NCBI GenBank assembly: GCA_038246785.1 | Contig: JBBRVP010000016.1 | Location: 5,286 to 69,285, forward strand | Source: JBBRVP01 sp038246785 | Lineage (GTDB): Bacteria; Actinomycetota; Actinomycetes; Jiangellales; Jiangellaceae | DNA: 64,000 bases | Direction of reading: 5' to 3' | Shown: one piece after another, positions 1 to 9,263 of the stretch | Numbering within the stretch: position 1 is the first letter of the stretch | How the letters are laid out: each line of letters begins with the position of its first letter | Program-made: the position numbers and the translations under genes | Notes under the pieces: model-generated | The model's database searches: none | The model's input: only the letters and a program-made list of their open reading frames with translations | Told to the model about the DNA's origin: nothing

Positions 1-181
1 GGTGACCGAGCAGAGCCGCGAACCCTTGCAGGATGTGGAACGTGCCCGTCAGCGCGAGGATCGTGCCGGCGAAGAAGATCCACCCCACCCAGCCGGTGGC
101 CACGCGACCCGGCTGTCCCCCGGGCGTGACGGGCTCTCGGGGGCTACCCGTGTCGTCGGCTGTCGGGCCCACCTCGCTCAC
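1..181 (-). CDS. DUF7144-type membrane protein (5' part, runs off the window)
   Basis: Only the first 60 codons lie in the window. After a polar, Pro/Gly-rich N-terminus of about 30 residues comes GWVGWIFFAGTILALTG, the start of a first membrane helix, followed by FHILQGFAALL. This matches the N-terminal pattern I know from small actinobacterial four-helix DUF7144 membrane proteins of unknown function. The GTG start at 181 is preceded by GGGAGG at good spacing. The gene is divergent from the DUF6325 gene at 419; the 237 bases between them hold both promoters and nothing else I recognise. The family call rests on the partial sequence. Confidence 0.6.
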   Translation of the reverse strand, partial: MSEVGPTADDTGSPREPVTPGGQPGRVATGWVGWIFFAGTILALTGTFHILQGFAALLGH

Positions 182-418
182 CGCCGCCTCCCGATCACCG
201 GCCCGCCCAACCCGGCGAGCCCTCGTACGCCAGCCTCCTGCCGGCTGACACGCGCACGCCTCCCCCGGCCCGGATGAGCAGCCGCGCGCGAAGCCCGACC
301 CCGATCGTCGCGTCGCGTCGCGTCATCCGCGTCGGACGATGCCGTCGGCCCGGCCGGCTGCCACCGTGGCGACCACCGGCGGCGCTGCCCGCCGCCCGAG
401 CGCGACGGAGAGGACCAC

Positions 419-877
419 ATGGCCGCGACCGATATCGACGAGATGGGCCCGGTCGACTATCTCGTCGTCGAGTTCCCCGCCGGCTCCCAGCAGTTCACCG
501 GAGCGATGGCCGAGCAGCTCGCCAGGCTCGTGGAGGCGGGAACGATCCGCGTGCTGGACATGCTTGTCCTCACCAAGGACGACCGCGGCGACGTGGAGGC
601 GTTCGAGATGGACGACCTGGAGGGACTGGACGAGCTGCGCCAGGTCGAAGCCGAGCTCGCGGACATCCTCGCGGCCGACGACGTCGCGCACCTCGCCGCT
701 GCCATGGAGCCGGGCAGCGCCGCCGGCGTGCTCGTCTGGGAGAACGTGTGGGCGGCTCCGTTCGCGGTCGCTGCCCGCCGGTCCGGCGGCCAGCTCGTGG
801 CCAGTGGCCGCATCCCCATCCAAGCGCTCGTCGCCTCCCTGGAGGCCGACGAGTCCCTCACCGAGGACGGAGCCTGA
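419..877 (+). CDS. DUF6325 family protein
   Basis: A 152-residue soluble protein with GPVDYLVVEFP near the N-terminus, VLDMLVLTKD at about residue 45 and ENVWAAPFAVAARRSGGQLV near the C-terminus. These are the conserved blocks of the DUF6325 family (function unknown, related to DUF1269). It has a paralogue at 9264-9704 with the same three blocks; this copy has extra acidic residues in the middle. The ATG at 419 follows GGAGAGGA. One base separates its stop from the small gene at 879, so they are very likely co-transcribed. The same pairing recurs near 9 kb next to a LuxR regulator, suggesting a linked role, perhaps in stress sensing (inference). Confidence 0.8.
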   Translation: MAATDIDEMGPVDYLVVEFPAGSQQFTGAMAEQLARLVEAGTIRVLDMLVLTKDDRGDVEAFEMDDLEGLDELRQVEAELADILAADDVAHLAAAMEPGSAAGVLVWENVWAAPFAVAARRSGGQLVASGRIPIQALVASLEADESLTEDGA

Positions 878-878
878 G

Positions 879-1034
879 ATGCCACTGCGACGAGCTCGAG
901 TCGCCCGCCGCGGCGTCATCGGCGCCCCTGTAGCGCGCACCGCCGCGGTCGTCGGGACAGCCGCCGTCGTCTCGCACGGCGTGAACCGCCGGCAGGACCG
1001 CCGCGGAGACCGCCGCGACCGGCGCAGGTTGTAG
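879..1034 (+). CDS. Small basic protein, SHOCT-less relative of the 8926-9216 protein
   Basis: A 51-residue protein starting one base after the DUF6325 stop. Its central segment (VARTAAVVGTAAVVSHGV then RRQ) matches the N-terminal half of the SHOCT protein at 8926-9216, which also lies next to a DUF6325 gene. The tail here is only Arg/Asp-rich (RRGDRRDRRRL), without the Pro/Gln linker or SHOCT domain. The hydrophobic Ala/Val stretch could be a short membrane segment. Either a natural short form or a truncated copy. No function can be given. Confidence 0.6.
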   Translation: MPLRRARVARRGVIGAPVARTAAVVGTAAVVSHGVNRRQDRRGDRRDRRRL

Positions 1035-1169
1035 TCCACGCCCGCGCTCCCGCCCCGCACGATCTGCCCGCTGGCTACCGACTGGATCACCCCGGCGTCG
1101 TGAGGACGCCGCCGGCCACCCACTCCTAGCCTGTGGGTGCCACTCACCCCCGATCCCCAGGAGACACGG

Positions 1170-1658
1170 ATGTCCGAGCTCATCGTCATCGGCTACGACG
1201 ACCACGCCACCGCCACCCAGGCCTACAACCGGGTGCTCGACCTGCAGAAGGACATGATCGTCCAGCTCCAGGGCCTCGCCACCGTTACCGTCGACGCCGA
1301 GGGCAAGAGCCACGTGGAGACGCCACAGAAGATCGTCGGCGTCTCGGCGGCCTCGGGCGCGCTGTGGGGCATGCTCATCGGCCTGCTGTTCTTCGTGCCC
1401 TTCGTGGGCCTCGCCCTCGGGGGAGCCATGGGGGCGCTCATGGGCAAGATGGGCAAGACCGGCGTCAACGCCGAGTTCCAATCCCAGGTGCAGTCGCTGC
1501 TTACCCCCGGTCATGCGGCCGTCGTGGTCATGGCGTCGAAGATCACCGAGGACAAGTTCGCCGACGCGATGCGGCCGTACGGCGGCACGCTGCTGAAGAC
1601 CTCGCTGTCCGAGGCCGACGAGCGGGAGCTCGCGCACGAGCTCGGACCCCAAGGCTGA
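1170..1658 (+). CDS. DUF1269 domain-containing protein
   Basis: A 162-residue protein. It begins with a ferredoxin-like half, SELIVIGYDDHATATQAYNRV, followed by a Gly-rich hydrophobic hairpin at about residues 65-100 (SGALWGMLIGLLFFVPFVG, then LGGAMGALMGKMG) and a C-terminal half with AAVVVMASKITEDKF. This layout is typical of DUF1269 proteins, which are of unknown function and often near stress genes. The ATG at 1170 has AGGAGA upstream; an upstream in-frame ATG at 1137 lacks one. Probably membrane associated through the Gly-rich hairpin. Confidence 0.85.
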   Translation: MSELIVIGYDDHATATQAYNRVLDLQKDMIVQLQGLATVTVDAEGKSHVETPQKIVGVSAASGALWGMLIGLLFFVPFVGLALGGAMGALMGKMGKTGVNAEFQSQVQSLLTPGHAAVVVMASKITEDKFADAMRPYGGTLLKTSLSEADERELAHELGPQG

Positions 1659-1744
1659 GACTGGCCGGTCCGCACCGCTTGACCGTCACTGGCCGTGGCC
1701 CGCTCGCGGGCATTGGGCCGGTGGCGTCCATACATCGGTCGTCC

Positions 1745-3886
1745 TCAGTCGCGGTGCACGCCCTCGGCCGCGCCGAAGGTCTCGCCCTCAACCCCGCGCC
1801 GAACGGGCCGGCGAAGGTCCCGCCGATGACCGAGGTGCTCCAGCCAGCCGACGAGCTGCCGGTGCACGGCATCCGCCCCGACGATCCGCTCCGGAGGCGG
1901 GGGCAGGGCGACCGGCCACACGAGCAGCGCCCGGTCCTGCCAGCCGCCCAGACCGCCGTGGCAGCCCACGAGGCCCTCGAACGCGGCCACCTCCCCGGTG
2001 GCGGGCTCGAGCAGGCTGTTGACGGCGATGTCAGGGCTCTCCGGCATCGATGCGGCACGCAGGACGAAAGCGGAGGCGTCCGCGCCGAACGGCTCCAGGG
2101 GGTCGCGCCCGGTGACTACCCCGTTCCGTAGCCCGTGCCGGCCGTCCTTGCCGATCACCACGGGGCCGTCCGGGCCGGCGACGACCACGAAGGAGATGCC
2201 CTCGTGGGCGACGAGGCCGGGTACGAGCGCGGGGAAGCGGTCATCCAGCTCCGCGAGCGTCCAGCGGTGGCGCTCGCCTGCCACGTAGACCAGACCTAGG
2301 TTGCCAGAGCCGAAGACGAGCAGCGGTGCGACCGACGCCGAGGAGGCATCGCCCGTGGCCGCCTGGGCCGCGGCCTCCTGGGTGCGCGCTGCCTTCCGGG
2401 TGGCTGAGGAGCCCGAGAGCAGTACCTTGCCGGCGACCATCTGGTCCTCGTCGCCCTGGCCCACCATCGCATCGACGCGGGCAGCCCCCTCGGTGTTGAC
2501 CTGCGCCGCCGCAACCCCGACGCCGGCCAGCCGGCTCACCACCTGCGGCAGGTCCTCGCCGAAACGGTCGGCGAACACCTCCCCCTGCGACTGCCCGTGG
2601 TCGGAGAGCACGACGATCTGGTAGCGCCGCGGGGCAAGGCTCGCCACCTGCTCGAGCTGTGCCAGCACGCCATCGAGCCCCACGAGGGCAGCCAGCGACT
2701 CCGGACGCATGATGCCCGCGTGGTGCGCCACCGCGTCGTAGTCGACGTAGTCGACGTAGATGCTGCGGGTGCCGCGCAGCATCTCCTCGGCGACCGTGAC
2801 GGTGTTGAAGTCCCGCATGACGCCGTTGAGAGCGGCCCGCTCGACAGCGAAGCTCCAGCCACGATGCACCCGCGGCCGCATGTCCTGCCGGACCTGCCGA
2901 CGCGCCTGGAACCGTTCGCGGACGATCTCGCTGATCGTCCGCGAGATCCCGCGGGCGAACCCTTCCGGGCTGGCCAGGAAGCGGTTGAAGGCGCGCCGTC
3001 CCCCGGCCGCCTTGGCGGCCGCCCCGGCCGAGCTCATCGTGGCGAAGGCGACCGGGGCGTCCCCGCTGAACAGATTGCTGACCGAGACCCCGCCGTCGAC
3101 CAGCAGTCCCAGGCCGTCGGAGTGGGCCGCCTCGATGTCGGCGGCGTCCTTCGGGCGGTTGGCGACGAACACCCGTCCGGTGGAGCGGTCCACCCACCGG
3201 AAGGCCGGTATGCCCTCGATCGTCCCGTGCAGGATGCCCATCTGGCTGGCCGGCGTGGTCGCCGGCAGCATCGGGGTCCACTCCTGCATCCGGTACTCGC
3301 CGCTGCGGATCCACCGCGAGAGCGTGGGCAGCGTCCCGCCCATGACGCCCCACTGCAGGACGGGATAGGGGACCCCGTCCAGCTGCACGAAGACGATCCC
3401 GGTCACCTCCGGGTCCGCGACGGTGGCATGGCCACGGCGAGCCCGGCGAACGAGCTCGGCGACGAGCGCACCGTCGGTTCCGGCAGTCAGGGCCCACCCG
3501 ACGAGCGTGGCCACGGCGGCCACGATCCAGCTCGCCCAGAAGGCCGCCCAGAAGGAGCTGATCGCGACGTCGGGGACCACTCGGAACGCGACGTAGATGA
3601 CGAGTGCCTGGCCGAACAGAGCCAGCAGCACCGCGCCCGGCCAGCCGAGCAGTGTGGCCAGCGCGACCAGGGCGGGGCGCAGCAGCGCGCCCACGATTGC
3701 CACGGCAACGGCCACGAGGAGCAGCGCTCCCCAGCCGCCGACGGTGATGCCCGGCAGCAGCCAGTCGGCTAGGGCCGTGCCGCAGACGGCGGCGACGAAG
3801 GCCACCAACGCCCGCCCGAGGTCGCTGCGATGTGGACGGGCCAGGACCCGGGCTAGTGCCGTCCTGCCCCCGCCTCGCCCCGTCAC
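1745..3886 (-). CDS. Membrane protein: phage-holin-like helices fused to an alkaline-phosphatase-fold domain
   Basis: A 713-residue protein. Residues 20-150 hold four or five membrane helices of the holin-like type. From about residue 165 a type I phosphodiesterase/nucleotide-pyrophosphatase domain begins (VFVQLDGVPYP), with the Thr-containing motif PATTPASQMG where the nucleophile would lie, YDAVAHHAG and SDHGQSQG as metal-binding motifs. This fusion is a known actinobacterial architecture, annotated as phage holin family protein; its substrate is unknown. The enzyme domain is probably anchored at the membrane. GTG start at 3886. The last 50 residues (GCHGGLGGWQDRALLVWP) recur as a broken fragment at 57399-57611, so the genome once had a second copy. 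Confidence 0.8.
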   Translation of the reverse strand: MTGRGGGRTALARVLARPHRSDLGRALVAFVAAVCGTALADWLLPGITVGGWGALLLVAVAVAIVGALLRPALVALATLLGWPGAVLLALFGQALVIYVAFRVVPDVAISSFWAAFWASWIVAAVATLVGWALTAGTDGALVAELVRRARRGHATVADPEVTGIVFVQLDGVPYPVLQWGVMGGTLPTLSRWIRSGEYRMQEWTPMLPATTPASQMGILHGTIEGIPAFRWVDRSTGRVFVANRPKDAADIEAAHSDGLGLLVDGGVSVSNLFSGDAPVAFATMSSAGAAAKAAGGRRAFNRFLASPEGFARGISRTISEIVRERFQARRQVRQDMRPRVHRGWSFAVERAALNGVMRDFNTVTVAEEMLRGTRSIYVDYVDYDAVAHHAGIMRPESLAALVGLDGVLAQLEQVASLAPRRYQIVVLSDHGQSQGEVFADRFGEDLPQVVSRLAGVGVAAAQVNTEGAARVDAMVGQGDEDQMVAGKVLLSGSSATRKAARTQEAAAQAATGDASSASVAPLLVFGSGNLGLVYVAGERHRWTLAELDDRFPALVPGLVAHEGISFVVVAGPDGPVVIGKDGRHGLRNGVVTGRDPLEPFGADASAFVLRAASMPESPDIAVNSLLEPATGEVAAFEGLVGCHGGLGGWQDRALLVWPVALPPPPERIVGADAVHRQLVGWLEHLGHRRDLRRPVRRGVEGETFGAAEGVHRD

Positions 3887-4191
3887 CGGCCCACCCGACC
3901 CGTCGACCGCGGCCTGCGAGGTCCGGCGAGGATCTCCTGCAGGCTCATGGACGACCGGTCCCTTCGATGGGCGAACACTGAAGTCGGACCGACGATGCCA
4001 CGTCCGCTGAGATCAGCATCACCCCATGGGGGGCATCGCGGGGCCCTCCCTCGCCGTACTCCCCCTTCCCGACCCCTGCAGGGCGCGGCAAGGGGGTGTT
4101 GATCACGTTAACGTGATCAACAAGCGCCCAACCGGCTGGCTCATCCGGGCGGAGGGATGCGCGCGGACGCGAACGGGCATGTCCTGGCGGC
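3887..4191. other. Divergent intergenic region, 305 bases
   Basis: Lies between the leftward phosphodiesterase gene and the rightward DUF2252 gene, so it must carry both promoters. I see no coding potential. Its one clear structure is the 70-bp element at 4052-4121, described separately. Confidence 0.6.
4052..4121 (+). repeat. 70-bp palindromic intergenic element, copy 1
   Basis: The first part is a hairpin: CCCCCTTCCCG, a loop containing CCTGCAGG, then CGGCAAGGGGG (one mismatch in the stem). One base later follows a perfect 24-bp palindrome at 4098-4121, half-site GTTGATCACGTT. The copy at 16856-16925 matches at 68 of 70 positions. Both sit in divergent promoter regions in the same orientation relative to the rightward gene. 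That argues for an operator or a REP-like element rather than a terminator. Confidence 0.85.
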
Positions 4192-5622
4192 GTGACGAAG
4201 ACCCGTGCGCCTGCGATCCGCGCGCTCCCCACCGTCAAAGAGCGCCGGGCCAGGGGCGCGGCGGCGCGGGTCCGGGTGCCGCGCGAGGAGCACGCCGCGT
4301 ACTCCCCCGCCGCGGGGCGCGCGGATCCCGTCGCAATCCTGGAGAGTCAGGCGAGGTCCCGGGTGCCGGAGCTGGTGCCCATCCGCTACGGCCGGATGCT
4401 GGTGTCGCCGTTCGCGTTCTACCGCGGTGCGGCCGCCGTCATGACGGCTGACCTCGCGCCAACACCGGTGTCCGGGATCACGACTCAGATCTGTGGTGAC
4501 GCGCACCTGATGAACTTCGGTCTGTTCGGGTCACCCGAGCGATCGATGCTCTTCGACATCAACGACTTCGACGAGACCTACCCCGGACCCTGGGAGTGGG
4601 ACGTCAAGCGGCTCGCTGCGAGCCTGGTCGTCGCCGCTCGCGGACGAGGCTTCGCGGCCAAGCAGACGCGCTCGACCGTCGCCGGCGCCGTGCGCCGGTA
4701 CCGTGAGGCGATGATCGAGTTCGCCGCGATGGGCAACCTCGACGTCTGGTACGCCCGGGCCGACGTCGACCGGCTGCGCGACATGCTCGCCGACCAGCTC
4801 AGCAAGGTCCAGCGCAACCGGCTGAAGCGAGCCACGGACAAGGCCCACGCGCGCGACAGCGTGCATGCGCTGGCGAAGCTGACGACCTCGGTGGACGGCG
4901 GCTGGCGGATCAACGCGGATCCCCCCTTCATCATGCCGGTCTCCGCGCTGCTGCCACGGGCCGCCGGGCAGCGGTTCACCACGCAGGTCGCCGAGCTGAC
5001 CGCCCGCTACCGCGCGACCCTCGACCACGACCGTGGCGTGCTCCTGGACCAGTACGAGTTCGTCGACCTCGCCCGCAAGGTCGTCGGCGTCGGCAGCGTC
5101 GGCACGCGGTCCTGGATCCTGTTGCTGCGGGGGCGAGACACCAACGACCCGTTGTTCCTCCAGGTCAAGGAGGCGCAGCGCTCCGTCCTCGCCGACTACC
5201 TGGAGGAGCCGACCCGGCCCTGCGCCAACGAGGGCGAACGGGTGGTCTTCGGCCAGCGGCTCATGCAGGCCGCCAGCGACATCTTCCTCGGCTGGGTGCC
5301 TGTCGAAGCCACCATCGACGGTCAGCCGCGAGACTTCTACGTCCGCCAGCTCCGGGACTGGAAGGGGTCCGCCGATATCGACCAGATGGTGCCGGCCGGC
5401 CTCGACGCGTACGCGGGAGTGTGCGCATGGACCCTCGCGCGGGCCCACGCGCGATCCGGTGACCGCATCGCGATCGCCGCGTATCTCGGCAAGTCGCGCG
5501 CGTTCGACGTGGCGGTCGCCGACTTCGCCGAGCGCTACGCCGACCAGAACGAGCGCGACCACTCCGCGCTGGCCGCGGCGGCTCAGGCCGGTCGCATCAG
5601 CACCGCCACACGCCTGGAGTGA
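4192..5622 (+). CDS. DUF2252 domain-containing protein
   Basis: A 476-residue soluble protein with the usual DUF2252 order: PFAFYRGAAAVM near residue 85, QICGDAHLMNFGLF near 105, FDINDFDETYPGPWEWDVKRL near 120, and a C-terminal YVRQLRDWKGS block. The GDxHxxNFG and DFD blocks recall the catalytic loop and metal-binding Asp of aminoglycoside-phosphotransferase-like kinases, so a small-molecule kinase fold is plausible; activity is unproven. The GTG start at 4192 is 70 bases after the palindromic element. Full length for the family. Confidence 0.85.
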   Translation: MTKTRAPAIRALPTVKERRARGAAARVRVPREEHAAYSPAAGRADPVAILESQARSRVPELVPIRYGRMLVSPFAFYRGAAAVMTADLAPTPVSGITTQICGDAHLMNFGLFGSPERSMLFDINDFDETYPGPWEWDVKRLAASLVVAARGRGFAAKQTRSTVAGAVRRYREAMIEFAAMGNLDVWYARADVDRLRDMLADQLSKVQRNRLKRATDKAHARDSVHALAKLTTSVDGGWRINADPPFIMPVSALLPRAAGQRFTTQVAELTARYRATLDHDRGVLLDQYEFVDLARKVVGVGSVGTRSWILLLRGRDTNDPLFLQVKEAQRSVLADYLEEPTRPCANEGERVVFGQRLMQAASDIFLGWVPVEATIDGQPRDFYVRQLRDWKGSADIDQMVPAGLDAYAGVCAWTLARAHARSGDRIAIAAYLGKSRAFDVAVADFAERYADQNERDHSALAAAAQAGRISTATRLE

Positions 5623-5653
5623 TTCGACCGAAGCGTCCCGTCGCCCCTCGAGC

Positions 5654-6139
5654 TCACTCCGGAGTGCGTACGGGTGCGCCGATGCGGCGCAGGCTGACTA
5701 GTTCCACATCGTGCGCCCCCAGAATGGCGAGCAGGCAGGCGAGGTCCTGCGGGCCGGCTGGGCGGAAGCACCAGACGTTCGAGTCCGCCGCGGCGGCACT
5801 GGCCACGTCGGCAAGGGCGCTCCGGAGCACCGGACCCAGGAACCCGCGGATCGACACCTCGTAGTCCGTCGGCCGACTCGCACCCGGGCCGGCATGGGCA
5901 GCGGTCTGGGCCGAGCTCGAGGCTTGGTCCCCACCAACGCGGCGCACCTCGACGAGCTCGAGTCCGTACGCCCCCAGCCGGTCGAGCAGCCCGTGCAGGG
6001 CCTGCTGGTCGACCGCGCCCGTGGTGAGGACCGTCTGCGCGGGCTCCTCGACTGCGGTAGCGAGCAGCTCGTCGAGCAGCTCGTCGGGGACGGGTCCATC
6101 CACCCGCACCTCGTACGCCTGAGTACCCATCAGCCCCAT
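5654..6139 (-). CDS. Unknown protein with two tandem ~60-residue domains
   Basis: A 161-residue protein (158 if the ATG at 6130 is used). It is built from an internal repeat: residues about 6-70 (QAYEVRVDG ... LLDRLGAYGLELVEVRRV) and about 93-155 (TDYEVSIRG ... LLAILGAHDVELVSLRRI) align end to end. Each half ends in a leucine-rich helix plus a strand, like a small alpha/beta ligand-binding or regulatory domain. I do not recognise the family. It is divergent from the LuxR regulator at 6342, with 200 bases between, so shared regulation is likely. The two possible ATGs (6139, 6130) both have only weak ribosome binding sites. Confidence 0.65.
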   Translation of the reverse strand: MGLMGTQAYEVRVDGPVPDELLDELLATAVEEPAQTVLTTGAVDQQALHGLLDRLGAYGLELVEVRRVGGDQASSSAQTAAHAGPGASRPTDYEVSIRGFLGPVLRSALADVASAAAADSNVWCFRPAGPQDLACLLAILGAHDVELVSLRRIGAPVRTPE

Positions 6140-6341
6140 CCGATTGTTCCGCCACCCGGCGCATGGCCCCACCTTCGCGGAGCGACTAGACTCCCGCGTC
6201 GTCCGCCGAGGATGACCGACCACCCCGTCACCTCGGCTTTCACCCAACCTGGTCGATGACGCGCCGTCCCGTGGCGACGAGAGTCGGGTCGAGGCACCGG
6301 GCTCCACACCGAGCGGACACACCGCAGCAGCAGGGAGAGGC

Positions 6342-8912
6342 GTGAGCGGCACCGGAACGGCCAGCACGGTCCGGCGAAGCGGCGAGCCGGCCACGCTGCC
6401 ACTGCTCGCAACGAAGTTGCTCCCGCCGCAACCCCCGGTCCAGCTCGTCCCGCGACAGCGGTTGATCGAGCTGGTGAAGCGCGGAGTCGGCCGCACGCCG
6501 CTCACCCTGCTCAGCGCGCCCGCCGGATCGGGCAAGACGATCCTCGCCGCCGCCTGGGCGGCCGACCCGGACGAGACGTCGCCCGTTGCGTGGCTGACGC
6601 TGGACGACGGGGACAACCAGCCGGGAGTCTTCTGGTCCTATGTGCTGGAGGCGCTGACCCGCCACGGCGTCATCCCCGCCAGCACTGTCCGCCCCACCCA
6701 CGCCGAGGCGGTCGACCTGGCGTTCGTCACCCATCTGGGCGTCGCGCTGCAGGCGCGCGAGGAGCCGGTCGTCCTCGTGCTCGACGACGTCGAGCGCTTG
6801 AAGGGGCAGCAGGTCCTGCGCGAGCTCGACCTGCTGCTGCGCTGCGCGGGACCGGCCTTGCGGCTCGTGCTGGTCACCCGCACCGATCCCCTGCTCCCCC
6901 TGCACCGCTACCGGCTCGGCGGCACGATCACCGAGATCCGGCTCAGAGACCTCGCCTTCACTGCCCCGGAGGTGACGGCGATGCTCGAGGCGCATGGCGT
7001 CCGGTCCCCGGAGCTCGCGACGCAGCTCCTTCTCGACCGCACCGAGGGGTGGGCGGCCGGCGTGCGGCTGGCCGCGATGGCCCTGCAGGACATCGATGCC
7101 TCGTCCTCCGTCGCGGACGAACTGGCGGCCTGCCTGGGGCCGCGGGACTCCATCCTGGCGGAGTACCTCGTCGCGGAGGTGCTGCAGGCGATGCCTACCG
7201 ACGTGCGCCAGTTCCTCCTCCGGACCAGCGTCGCCGCCGAGCTGACGCCGGGACTCGCCGATGCACTCACCGGGCGCACAGACGCGGACCTGCTGCTGCT
7301 GGCGCTGGCCCGCAGCAATGCGTTCGTCCAGAGAGTGCAGGGGGCGCCTGCCTGCTATCGGGTGCACCCCCTCTTCCGCGCTTTCCTGGTCGCTCTGCTG
7401 GGACACGAGTCGCCCGAGGACGTGCCCGTCCTGCACCGTCGCGCATCGCAGTGGTTCGCGACTGTGGGCGAGGTCGACGAGGCGGTCCACCACGCCGTCA
7501 CGGCCGGAGAGTGGACCGAGGCAGCCCGGCTCGTCGTGGACCAGCTGGCGATCGGCCGGCTCGTCCTGCTCGCCCCCGCCGGCTCGACACTGTTGCAACG
7601 CCTGGCTCGAATGCCCGACGGCGTGGTCACACCGGAGGCTGTCGTAGTCCGCGCCGGCCTCGAGCTGGCCGCTGCGGGGACCGGCGACTGCGCGGACGCC
7701 CTGACCGGGCTCGGCTCCGGGTCGACTGCCTGGGGACCCGCCCTGCGGGCCAGCGTCGAGGTCACCCGGACCGCCTGCTGCGCCGCGAACGGCGACGCTC
7801 GGGAAACGCTCGCCGCAGCCCGCCGTGGGTTGCAGGCACTTGACGCTCTTCCCGCCGGCCAAGCCGCCGCCCACCCCGAGCTGCGGGTCCTGGTCCAGCA
7901 CGCCGCGGGTTGCGCCCACCTGCGCGCAGGAGACTTCGACAGCGCCTGTGGCAGCCTGGTCGACGCGCTCGTCCCCGCGGCAGCCACCGGTTGCGAGGCC
8001 GCCCGCCTGCGCTGCCTCGCCATGCTGGCGCTGGCCGAGGCGTGCCGAGGACGGCTGTCACGTGCCGAGGAGATCGCCTCGACCGCACGGCGGTTCGCCG
8101 AGGAGTCGGGCGTGATGGCCGGACGGCGGCCGGCGGCTATCCCGCTCGCCCTCGCCTGGGTGGCCCTGGAGCGCCAGGACCTCGCCACTGCTCGTCAGGA
8201 GTTGCAGCTGGCCGGAGACGTCACCGAGACCGGAACCGACGAGCTGCTGGCATCGCTGGCACGCCTCCTGCAGGTGCGGCTGCGCCGCGACCGCGGCGAC
8301 CGCGACGCCGCGCGCAGGCTGCTCGCGGAGGACCCGGTCCCCACAGCGTGGTTGCGCCCGCTGCTGACCGCCGAGGGCCACGCGCTCGACCCGTCGGTAG
8401 CCGGCGCCCAGCCCACCGCCCCGACTTCGGACGACGACCCGGACCACCCGCTGGGCTCGCGCGTCGGCATCGAGCTGGCACGGGCGCACTGGCACCTCGC
8501 GCACGCCGATCCGCGCGCCGGTCGTGCTGCCCTGCTCCGCGCGCTGCGGCTGTCCGAGCCGCAGGCGATGCGCCGCCCGTTCGCGCACGCCGCCCCTCCG
8601 GTGCGTCGGCTGATGAGGACCGACGCGTCGGTTTCCTCCCGGACCGGGTGGATTACCGACAACTCGCAGTCGGGCGCTCACCCGACCGCTGGCTCCGGGG
8701 ACGCTGCCCCGCTCGTCGTGCAGCCGCTGTCCCCCAAGGAGACCGAGGTCCTCAGCCTGCTGTCGGCACTGCTGACCACCGAGGAGATCGCAAACCGCAT
8801 GTTCATCTCGGTGAACACCGTCAAGACGCACGTACGGAGCATCCTGCGCAAGCTGTCCGCGTCACGCCGCAACGAAGCGATCCGGCGCGCTCGTCAGCTC
8901 CACCTGATCTGA
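6342..8912 (+). CDS. MalT-like LuxR family transcriptional regulator
   Basis: An 856-residue signal-transducing regulator. Residues 1-50 contain the TKLLPPQ...LVPRQRL lead-in typical of MalT-like proteins. Walker A is at residues 59-66 (APAGSGKT) and Walker B near 150 (VVLVLDDVE), followed by winged-helix and TPR-like helical repeats. The C-terminal 65 residues form a LuxR helix-turn-helix (LSPKETEVL, EEIANRMFISVNTVKTHV). The family binds ATP and an inducer, oligomerises and activates target promoters; the inducer here is unknown. GTG start with GGGAGAGG upstream. Its neighbours are an unknown two-domain protein (divergent) and a SHOCT/DUF6325 pair (convergent). Confidence 0.9.
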   Translation: MSGTGTASTVRRSGEPATLPLLATKLLPPQPPVQLVPRQRLIELVKRGVGRTPLTLLSAPAGSGKTILAAAWAADPDETSPVAWLTLDDGDNQPGVFWSYVLEALTRHGVIPASTVRPTHAEAVDLAFVTHLGVALQAREEPVVLVLDDVERLKGQQVLRELDLLLRCAGPALRLVLVTRTDPLLPLHRYRLGGTITEIRLRDLAFTAPEVTAMLEAHGVRSPELATQLLLDRTEGWAAGVRLAAMALQDIDASSSVADELAACLGPRDSILAEYLVAEVLQAMPTDVRQFLLRTSVAAELTPGLADALTGRTDADLLLLALARSNAFVQRVQGAPACYRVHPLFRAFLVALLGHESPEDVPVLHRRASQWFATVGEVDEAVHHAVTAGEWTEAARLVVDQLAIGRLVLLAPAGSTLLQRLARMPDGVVTPEAVVVRAGLELAAAGTGDCADALTGLGSGSTAWGPALRASVEVTRTACCAANGDARETLAAARRGLQALDALPAGQAAAHPELRVLVQHAAGCAHLRAGDFDSACGSLVDALVPAAATGCEAARLRCLAMLALAEACRGRLSRAEEIASTARRFAEESGVMAGRRPAAIPLALAWVALERQDLATARQELQLAGDVTETGTDELLASLARLLQVRLRRDRGDRDAARRLLAEDPVPTAWLRPLLTAEGHALDPSVAGAQPTAPTSDDDPDHPLGSRVGIELARAHWHLAHADPRAGRAALLRALRLSEPQAMRRPFAHAAPPVRRLMRTDASVSSRTGWITDNSQSGAHPTAGSGDAAPLVVQPLSPKETEVLSLLSALLTTEEIANRMFISVNTVKTHVRSILRKLSASRRNEAIRRARQLHLI

Positions 8913-8925
8913 GCCGCACCGGGCG

Positions 8926-9216
8926 TCAGGATCCGAGGACGCGCGCCTTCTGCGCCTCGAACTCGGCGTCGGTCAACACCCCTTGTTCCTTGAGTGCGGC
9001 CAGCTCCTTCAGCTGGGAGACGACGTCGCCCATCCCGGATCCGGCCGGTGCGGCAGGCGGCGGCGGGGCCGCGTACACCACCTGCTGCGGAGGCGGCTCC
9101 TGCACCTGCTCCTGTTGTGCCCAACGACCGGCCTGCCGGCGCGACACCCGGTTGGAGACGGCGGTCGCGGTCCCGGCCACGACGGCGGTGCGGGCGACCC
9201 CGCGGATCAGACCCAT
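8926..9216 (-). CDS. Small SHOCT domain protein
   Basis: A 96-residue protein in three parts: a hydrophobic Ala/Val/Thr segment (residues 7-25), a Pro/Gln-rich linker (EPPPQQVVYAAPPPPAAPAG), and a C-terminal SHOCT domain (LKELAALKEQGVLTDAEFE, then QKARVL). SHOCT domains are short two-helix oligomerisation modules usually fused to other parts. It lies downstream of the DUF6325 gene on the same strand (47 bases), mirroring the pair at 419-1034, and is convergent with the LuxR gene ending at 8912. Confidence 0.8.
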   Translation of the reverse strand: MGLIRGVARTAVVAGTATAVSNRVSRRQAGRWAQQEQVQEPPPQQVVYAAPPPPAAPAGSGMGDVVSQLKELAALKEQGVLTDAEFEAQKARVLGS

Positions 9217-9263
9217 GACTCGTTCCTCTCGTCAGGCGGTTGCGTGGCAGCGGCGGCTAGGTG

